Origin: Cryptomeria japonica
Lineage: Eukaryota > Streptophyta > Pinopsida > Cupressales > Cupressaceae
Direction of reading: 5' to 3'
Assembly: GCF_030272615.1 (NCBI RefSeq)
Contig: NC_081413.1
Span: 444,253,038 to 444,317,037, forward strand
Length of the DNA stretch: 64,000 nucleotides
Position numbers and translations under genes: made by a program. This document shows, one piece after another, positions 57,529 through 64,000 of this stretch (within the stretch, counting starts at the first letter, position 1; the number at the start of each line of letters is the position of its first letter). The notes below the pieces were generated by a model. The model was not told the origin of the DNA. It ran no database searches and saw nothing but the letters and a program-made list of their open reading frames with translations.

Positions 57529-58672
57529 TCAGTTACCAGATGACCTTCCTGTCGGTGCAGGAGCAACCTCCTCTGTCGATTGAGTAACCAGAGCATTCCC
57601 ATCTACTGATTGATCATCTGACTTCCTGACCCATTTCTTGATATGATCTTGTCGGATTTCGTTGACCTTTTCTTTCCCTTTATCATTTGATCCATCATTG
57701 TTAACCAGTGGATTTTTGCTTCTACAAAACTTAGCTATGTGTCCAATCTTGTTGCATGCATAGCATATAACATTCTTCTTTTGAATTTATTTAATATAAC
57801 CAGTATAATTTCTTGACCTACATTGATTAGCCATATGTCCAAATTTTCCACATGTATGACATTTTACATTCATTCTTTCAATCTTTTGTTTTATGATCAT
57901 ACATATTGCATTTAGAACATTGACTAGGATTAGAGTTATAGTTTTGATTTTCTCTATTTCTACATTTCCTAGCCATGTGACAAAATTTATTACAAACAAA
58001 GCATCTACCATTAAATTTGTAAGCATTAAGCTACCTTATCAGTGTCTTCTAGTTTTGATCTTCATTTGCAGTATCGGAGCTTTGACCTTGTTCAAATCCA
58101 AGTCCACTGGAATCTCCATTTTGTCTTTGACTTTTCAATAATTCATCAAGTTGTGTTTAAATAACCTTGAACTTGTCCTTGTACTCACTTGCAATAGTCA
58201 GATCATCTCTCAGAATTATCATTTGTCTTTCAAGTTCTTGTTCATTTCTTTGAGATTGCATTAATTTTGTTCTCAACATATCATTGCCATGAGCCAACCG
58301 GATGCATTCTTCAAATCTATCTTTCAGAGATCTCTCAAGGTTTTCTTGATTCATCTTCCGGTCTTCAATCTCCTTTTACATCCTCATAGTTAGGACTTGC
58401 ATTTCATTCTTCATGACCATTCTCTCTTGACTCATCTTTTGACATCTTTCATTAAGGGCATCTTTCTCTTCATTATCCTAATTTTGACAGCCTCTCCTGT
58501 AGGATAAGAATGAATTCCTCAGTAGAATTTAATTCATCTTGTAACTTCAGGTTCTTCATCCTTTCAGCATCATAATCTTCAAGTGCTACCTCAAGTTTCT
58601 TCTCCATACTCATATCCATGGATTCCAGATTTAGGATCTCCCTCAAGATATTAGACTTCCTCTGAGGCACAA
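57529..58672 (-). pseudogene. Element D Gag-like ORF: coiled coil plus zinc knuckles
   Basis: Begins near the primer site with long coiled-coil text (MEKKLEVALEDYDAERMKNL, SLKDRFEECIRLAHG). Knuckles follow: CFVCNKFCHMARKC complete; CSKCNMYDHKTKD lacking a clean last Cys because of a stop; CHTCGKFGHMANQC complete; CYACNKIGHIAKFC complete. The tail ends GRSSGN-stop at 57529. As in element C there is no capsid-type region. Several stops and two frame changes. Confidence 0.75.
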
Positions 58673-58685
58673 GGCTTTGATACCA
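58673..58685 (-). other. Element D primer-binding site
   Basis: Minus strand TGGTATCAAAGCC, same as element C. Confidence 0.75.
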
Positions 58686-58687
58686 AT

Positions 58688-59581
58688 TGTTGGAATCCAA
58701 GAAAACTAAGAGGGGGGGTGAATCAGTGTTCTACCAGAATGTTCAATTTTAACCTTATTATAACATGCATTCACCAACCAGTAAATTGGTACATATATAA
58801 TTGAAAGAAGTAAAGTAATCAATAAGCCAATCTCACACATGAATACCATAACACAAAGAATTATACGTGGAAAACCTCAAAGAGGAAAAACTATGGTGGG
58901 ATTTATGACCCACAATATCAATCCACTAGCCATATGAAAAGATATTACATAATATGGGGGCCTGCACTTGCAGGAAGGCTTACAGTGTAGAGCACACTTC
59001 TCATCACAAAGGAGTCTCACTGACTACAATCACTTTGAATAATAAAACATAAGACTGAACTCATTTAATGCATCTTTTATGCATGATTGAGTTCTGGTAC
59101 AAGCTCTGACTATTCCGGTTCTGAAACCCTAAACCCTTACTGGAATAACCTCTTAGATAAATGTCCTCATATACATGATCTTCGCATTTCAAACATCATC
59201 ACATACTCCTATATCAAAAATGATCTAATCAATTGACCTATATGCCCTTACAATCCTTCATGACTCATGTCGACTTACATAGATAATTACAAAATGAATA
59301 TGCATGTCGGCTCAATACATATATACATAAATATCAAAATGAATTGTCAGTTTTTTGATCTCCCAAATGATCTTAGCCTCCTATATCGGTATCCTGAATG
59401 TAAATCATGTCAGCCTCCAATGCCAATACCCATATAATCCTTCCTATCAGTGAAGACATGTGTCAGTGTCAGTGTCAGTGAAGTGTCTGTCGGTGAGAAA
59501 CCAAACCAAAGAATGAAGTCGGAACATGTTGCCACCAATGAAAACATAAGAAACCAATCAAATGAGTGTCAATTGCCAACA
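58688..59581 (-). repeat. Element D 5' LTR (894 bp)
   Basis: Plus-strand reading TGTTGGAATCC...GCCAACA, with the G-run/GTGAATCAGTG and GTGGGATTTATGACCCACAAT landmarks shared by Copia LTRs in this window. Confidence 0.85.
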
Positions 59582-61071
59582 CTAGTACATGGACCCAAAC
59601 TAATCTTCCCACCAATAGGACTTTGTCCACCCTCCGAAGCAATTGTTTTCTTCTTTTCTCCCATGGGAGGGTCACTGGCGATGGTCTTGGTTCTATAATC
59701 AGTCATCATGGAATTAATCTTTTCCAAACCATCAGAACTATTGTTCATTGCCTCCCTAGTGCTTTCCACCATATTGTTCAGGTTTTCCTTGATCTCACTC
59801 ACATCTTCTTCCATCTTCTCAATTTTGTGCTCTTTATCAGCCTTCATAGTTTCCACATCCTGAGAAATTTTCTAGATCATACTCATGATCTTCTTAGATT
59901 TATTGGACCCAAAGGATTCCATGAAAGTGCTAACAATTCCTTTAATACCATCTTTTAGGGATCCAATTATCCTTCTCCACCCACTTCCAACAGTTCTCCT
60001 AACTTCTGGTAACCTCTAATAGCAGATTTCCCATCACCCTCCCTCCTTTATCTTGATTTTATTTTCCTTAATCGCAAACCCCTGTTTCTCATCATCCACC
60101 TTGATATGGATGTCCAGCCTAATCTCATGGTCCATGAATTTGGACCCACTAGATTTAGTAAGTTTCAATTTCTTTTTGGTGGGTGGCTCCAGGTCTTGCA
60201 TTTTCCTGCTACTAGATTTGAACTTACTAGTTGCCTACCTTGGAGGATTGATTTTCTTGCTACTATTTGTTCTCGGGGTCACCATAAGCTCCCCTTCTTT
60301 CTTTGGTCTATACTCAGGGTCCTCCATATCCTTGATATCATGCCAATCCATGGTAGTACCATTGTCATCCTCATCCATCTTCGTATTAGAAACCAACTGC
60401 ACATCAAGCTTAGAAGAGGAAATGTGGGTTTTATCCTTGGGGGAGGGTTTCACTTCATGAGCCTGGGCATATTCCATAATCAACAAGATAAGCCCCTCGT
60501 GAATCACAGGGTTATCCTGGTTTTCAAAATGTTTAACTAAACTATTCTCCAAGGATGAAACCAAATAAATGGGAATGGAAATCAGTCTACCATGCCTAAA
60601 ATGGTTTAAGATAGTAAAATATTGCAAGAAAATACTAGCATATCTACCATCCAGGGTGATGTACCTCATGATGAATTCTGCCATATCAGCCCAAAGGGAG
60701 ATTATCTTTTTCCTGTTATAGGCACTATCTACCATTTTTGTAACCCTCGGTCTTTCCTTCTCCTTATCATAAAAGGCAGCAATAGCCTCCTCACCCGACT
60801 TCCTATTTCTATAGAATTTTTTGCCTTTCATATCAAGACCATGAGTAATAGTGGGAACCAGATTTTCATCGACTTGAAACTCCACACCAAATGTAGTCAG
60901 CACACCCTTATTCCAACCTTTAACAAAGATTTCCATAACAATGGAAGAATGAACATGCAATCTCTCCAAAAAGGGGACCATCCCACTGTCATAAATTTCC
61001 TCCCAAACCTCCTTGTTCTTCTGCCACTTCTCATAGGTTATGGTTTCAAACCTATTCTTCTCACCTCCCAT
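59582..61071 (-). pseudogene. LINE ORF3, copy 3
   Basis: ATG 61071 (MGGEKNRFETITYEKW) opens a frame of about 278 codons ending near 60235: VKGWNKGVLTTFGVEFQVDE, MRYITLDGRYA, FTILNHFRHGR, SIPIYLVSS, HEGLILLIMEYAQAH. After that stop the basic tail (SSRKMQDLEPPTKKKLK) continues in frame to about 60040. A frame change leads to the coiled-coil block EDVSEIKENLNNMVES at 59856-59700. It starts 86 bases after the ORF2 stop. Cut by element D at 59581. Best-preserved N-terminal domain of the three. Confidence 0.75.
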
Positions 61072-61157
61072 TCTGAAGCACAAGAAAATAAGAGATTCTA
61101 GAAAAACCAAGAGGAAAGCACACCAGAAATAGGGCAAACTGAAAGTTATAACACTTC

Positions 61158-61563
61158 TCAAAGTGCTAATAATTTGAAATACCACCCCAAAGGCTCCCAT
61201 CCCATCAATAATCTTTCATCATAAATTTTGTTGGAAAGGCCGAAGATCTTGGCATCATTTCTTGCTAGATCACACAGAGTTTTTGAGAAAGTTTCCTCTC
61301 CTCTCCACCATTTAACCGCCATGTTACCTACCGCCAAGTTGGCCAAATGATCTATCAGTTTGTTTCCTTCTTGAAAAATGTGTGAGATCTTGAAATCCTC
61401 TGGGATGGCTATCATTTCAAGACAATCCTTGATTAAGTTTGAAATAGTCCAACTAGACACCGTACATCCATTAATGCATTTGACGATGTTAAGTGAATCA
61501 CTCTCCACCAAACTCATTTGAACCCCTCCTTTCTCACCATGTGTAGTCCTATGTAGTCCTCTT
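61158..61563 (-). pseudogene. LINE copy 3 ORF2, end of RNase H
   Basis: SLVESDSLNIVKCINGC and GNKLIDHLANLAVG hold the third and fourth RNase H acidic positions; WWRGEETFSKTLCDLARNDAK matches copy 2 at the same place. Stop at 61158. Confidence 0.78.
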
Positions 61564-61841
61564 GAAGACGTAAAATGTTGATGCAGATATATAAGACCAA
61601 TTGATATGATCATTTTTTGTATCAGTGGTTGTGTGGAAGTGTGTATGAGTGATTGTGCACAATTTCAAGGGTGCAAGTGAAATATTTGAGCTTCGGAATA
61701 CAACAGAATATTAGAACAGAGTAGTGTTGCAGAATAAAGTGTATTTTGTGCTTAATCATAACTATTTTTCTACATTTGTAGATGTTTTTTATCAGTTCTG
61801 AAATTCCAATTATTATCTGTAATCATTTGTAATGCAATGAG
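61564..61841 (+). repeat. Fragment of a C-type LTR
   Basis: Closely similar to 41445-41705 of the element C LTR (AAAATGTTGATGCAGATATA, then GTGGAAGTGTGTATGAGTGA). Interrupted by LINE copy 3 on the left and element E on the right. Confidence 0.75.
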
Positions 61842-62643
61842 TGTTAGGATTCCAAAAGATACTGAGATGGGGGGGTGAATCAGTATCTAACTGGTATAAT
61901 AATTTTCTTAACTTATAACATGAAAAACATATCAAAACTGTGTACCGGTAAACTAAAAATAATGCAGTAAATAAGAATAGCAACCACAACATAAGAGACA
62001 CACCATAACACAATATTTTAATGAGGAAACCGATGTGGGAAAAACCTTGGTGGGATTTGTGACCCACAATATTCACTTACTGGCCAATAAGAGAATAGTA
62101 CTGCTTACAATAGGGGCCTGCACATGTAGGAAGGCCAAGTGCCTAGAGCTCACTGCTCAATTACAAATAAGTCACACTGACTTACAAAATGGATTATACT
62201 AATCCAATGTCTTGTATTGCTTCAGATTAGCATCTACTATGCTAGATTCAGTACCGGTTTAAAATTTGCTACATACATAAACCCTTATCCAATATCTGCC
62301 TTACAATTTCAATATTAGGTTTGCATTTATCCTTCCATCTCTCTATCTATATATCGCCTAAATGATCTACAATGATCTCATACATATATGAGTCATATTA
62401 CAATCCGCCAAGTCATCTTACAAAAGATTTTACAATTAAATACAAAATACATTTAAACAAAATTCTTATCGGCCAGGGTGTCGATAATCTTTCTTTTGGT
62501 GCTGGTGATCTATATGCCAGTGTAGAGTCTGTTAGTGTTGGTTCTTGTGTCTTCCTAGCGGTATCTCGTGATTGTAAGGTTGCCATAAATGACAATACCT
62601 TCAATTTCCTATAATTTCTCATTGGAGTGTGTATTTGCCAACA
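61842..62643 (-). repeat. Element E 3' LTR (802 bp)
   Basis: Plus-strand reading TGTTAGGATTCC...TTGCCAACA, with the same internal landmarks as element D's LTR but clearly diverged. Confidence 0.8.
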
Positions 62644-62832
62644 GTCTCCCCCTTTGTCATTGATGGCAACACTCATGAGAAAAATCAAAAAGTGTCCAAA
62701 AGTGTTGTCCAAAAAGAATCTACCAAAACATCTTACCAAAACTGTGTTGTCAAAACTCCATGCTCCCCCTGAGTTGATGATGTCTTGTTCTGATCATTTT
62801 TCTCATCTCACTACTCCCCCTTTGACATCAAT
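62644..62832 (-). other. Element E polypurine tracts
   Basis: Minus-strand runs AAAGGGGGAGAC at the LTR edge, CAGGGGGAGC near 62765 and AAAGGGGGAG near 62814. Multi-tract style as in Copia A and B. Confidence 0.65.
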
Positions 62833-62912
62833 GACAAAGGTTGTCATTTGTTGTCAGTGGAGTGTGTTTCCTATCTGGATCCTTGTATTATGTGGGTTAC
62901 AATTTGAAAGAG

Positions 62913-64000
62913 TTATGCTAATATCAAATTTAGACTCTCAGTGAACTTTTCACTATCTTTCAGTGCAGCCTTTGTCCTTTGAGTAGTACCAGTGAGGTGA
63001 TGCATTTGTTCCTCCGATGTCTTCAGACCTTGAACAAGTGCCTCAGAGAGATCTTTACTCAAAGAGATGAGATACTCCAATTTGGGGCTGAGTTTGCATT
63101 TAAGGTCTTTTGCCTTCCCTTTTATTTTGTCTTTCTCGTTTTCAAATTTCTCAATTTTTTCTTCAAGACTGTGTATCTTCTACTCTATAACTGATAATGG
63201 TCCAGATGAACCAATGAGGTTATTAGCTATATTGTCAATCTCCTTTTGTACCTTACTTATTTCCTTGTCTATATCTATTGTCAGAACATTTATCTTGCAT
63301 TTATCTCTATAGAGTTCCTTAAACTCCATTATTGTTTTGTTTAGTGCTGGTAAAAGTGTGGCAACGTGTCCCATGCACTTCTTTATTGTTTCATCAAAGA
63401 ATTTCTCTTTCTCTTTATTCATTTTCTCCTTAACTGTGTCCTCATTTATTTGATCAATTGTCAAAATGTTCTCGACGATGTATTTAGACAATGTGTCTAG
63501 TTGACCTAAAGAATGTTTATTATCCACAATGCACTTGGGTGCTATCAATTTAAGAATGGGGATTGTATCATCAATAGCCTTATAGGCTTGTGCACTACAC
63601 TCTATGATTTTCTTTATTGATCCAATAAGACCTCTGTTACATTTGTAGGCCAGAATTATGCTATAGAAGTACCAGATGTCTGTCCAACTATTTTTACAAT
63701 TTCCATGCTATCAGTTGTAGTAATAACCTTGCTTTCCTCTTTCTCAAGAGGATCTGTTTGGGTATGCATTTCTATTAGCAAAGGTTTTGGTTTTTCAATT
63801 TTTGTCGGTGGCATTGTCTCAGTTTGAACTTGTACATCAACTTATTTATGTTCCAGTGCCTCAGATGATTTCTCTGAGCTCTCAACTACCGGTTTCTTAG
63901 ATGTAGTCTCTAAATGTACTTATGGTTTTTGTGTATTTGCCTCTGCACTATTCATTTCTAATTTCTCTGATTGTTTCTCAGTAGAGTCCTCTATCAGTTT
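62913..64000 (-). pseudogene. ORF-X, element E copy, C-terminal part
   Basis: Enters from beyond 64000. The acidic/Thr-rich stretch 64000-63650 has several stops. The open piece 63548-63180 (DTLSKYIVENILTIDQ, KEKMNKEKEKFFDETI) matches ORF-X of element D at 55200-55020. After a stop, a coiled coil (SLEEKIEKFENEKDKIKGKA, KLSPKLEYLISLSKDL) aligns with ALERDKDKIIRRDKGL and VSPQLNSLS of D. Ends at TAA 62913-62915, defining the C-terminus of the family. Confidence 0.68.

Larger units (their letters stand above)
53836..59581 (-). mobile_element. Element D: second copy of the C family, opposite orientation
   Basis: Complete 5' LTR (58688-59581), interior with Gag-like ORF and ORF-X, polypurine tract, and the outer half of the 3' LTR (53836-54277). 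The other half is missing because Copia 3 sits there. Its right edge cuts LINE copy 3 inside ORF3. No pol present. Confidence 0.82.
59582..61563 (-). mobile_element. LINE copy 3 fragment
   Basis: End of ORF2 and most of ORF3 on the minus strand. Cut at 59581 by element D, and bounded at about 61563 by an LTR fragment into which it probably inserted. Confidence 0.8.
61842..64000 (-). mobile_element. Element E: third member of the C/D family, runs off window
   Basis: 3' LTR 61842-62643, polypurine tracts, and the C-terminal part of ORF-X. The 5' part lies beyond 64000. Confidence 0.75.

Noticed and set aside
60053-61101. Plus-strand frames of 135-159 codons
   Set aside because: Shadows of LINE ORF3 on the minus strand, which has clear homologues at 6329 and 38907.

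Overview
The window looks like intergenic heterochromatin of a large seed-plant genome. It is filled almost end to end with decaying retrotransposons nested in one another. I found no convincing single-copy host gene, tRNA, rRNA or CRISPR array. The LINEs have a plant L1 layout (DUF4283/CCHC ORF1, then EN-RT-zf-RVT-RNase H ORF2). Ty1/copia and Ty3/gypsy (Tat-like) families are mixed, and many stops and frameshifts are present. All of this fits a gymnosperm-like genome, but the clade is inference only.

Layout. (1) 1-8203, plus: LINE copy 1 with ORF1, ORF2 and an extra third ORF (ORF3). (2) 9025-9656, minus: start of a Copia element (gag, PBS, part of its LTR), split by (3) 9657-21232, minus: a Gypsy element with LTRs about 1% different. 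It has an open gag, an open protease ORF fused to an integrase tail with no RT, a repeated leader, and an antisense plant-mobile-domain ORF. (4) 21280-36467, plus: Copia A, a full but broken element. Its 3' LTR is split by (5) 27318-35452, minus: Copia B, gag-only with 2.3-2.4 kb LTRs and a perfect 5-bp target duplication. (6) 37195-40643, plus: 5'-truncated LINE copy 2 with ORF3. (7) 40920-48765, plus: element C, an LTR element with a multi-zinc-knuckle Gag-like ORF and an unrecognised second ORF (called ORF-X here), holding satellites and a long GA tract. (8) 48766-53835, minus: truncated Copia related to A. (9) 53836-59581, minus: element D, same family as C. (10) 59582-61563, minus: LINE copy 3 with ORF3. 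(11) 61564-61841: fragment of a C-type LTR. (12) 61842-64000, minus: element E, a further family member with the end of ORF-X, running off the window.

How the parts relate. Two recurring proteins stand out. ORF3 follows the RNase H end of all three LINE copies and keeps a similar start (M-G-G/A) and domain order. ORF-X sits between the Gag-like ORF and the polypurine tracts of the C/D/E family, which shows no pol and so presumably depends on other Copia elements for enzymes. I recognise neither protein as a named family. They share a loose N-terminal pattern that may point to a common retroelement-associated domain.

Boundaries of LTR elements rest on TG/CA ends, tRNA-type primer sites, polypurine tracts and copy-to-copy comparison by eye. 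Boundaries of LINE fragments and unassigned stretches are approximate.
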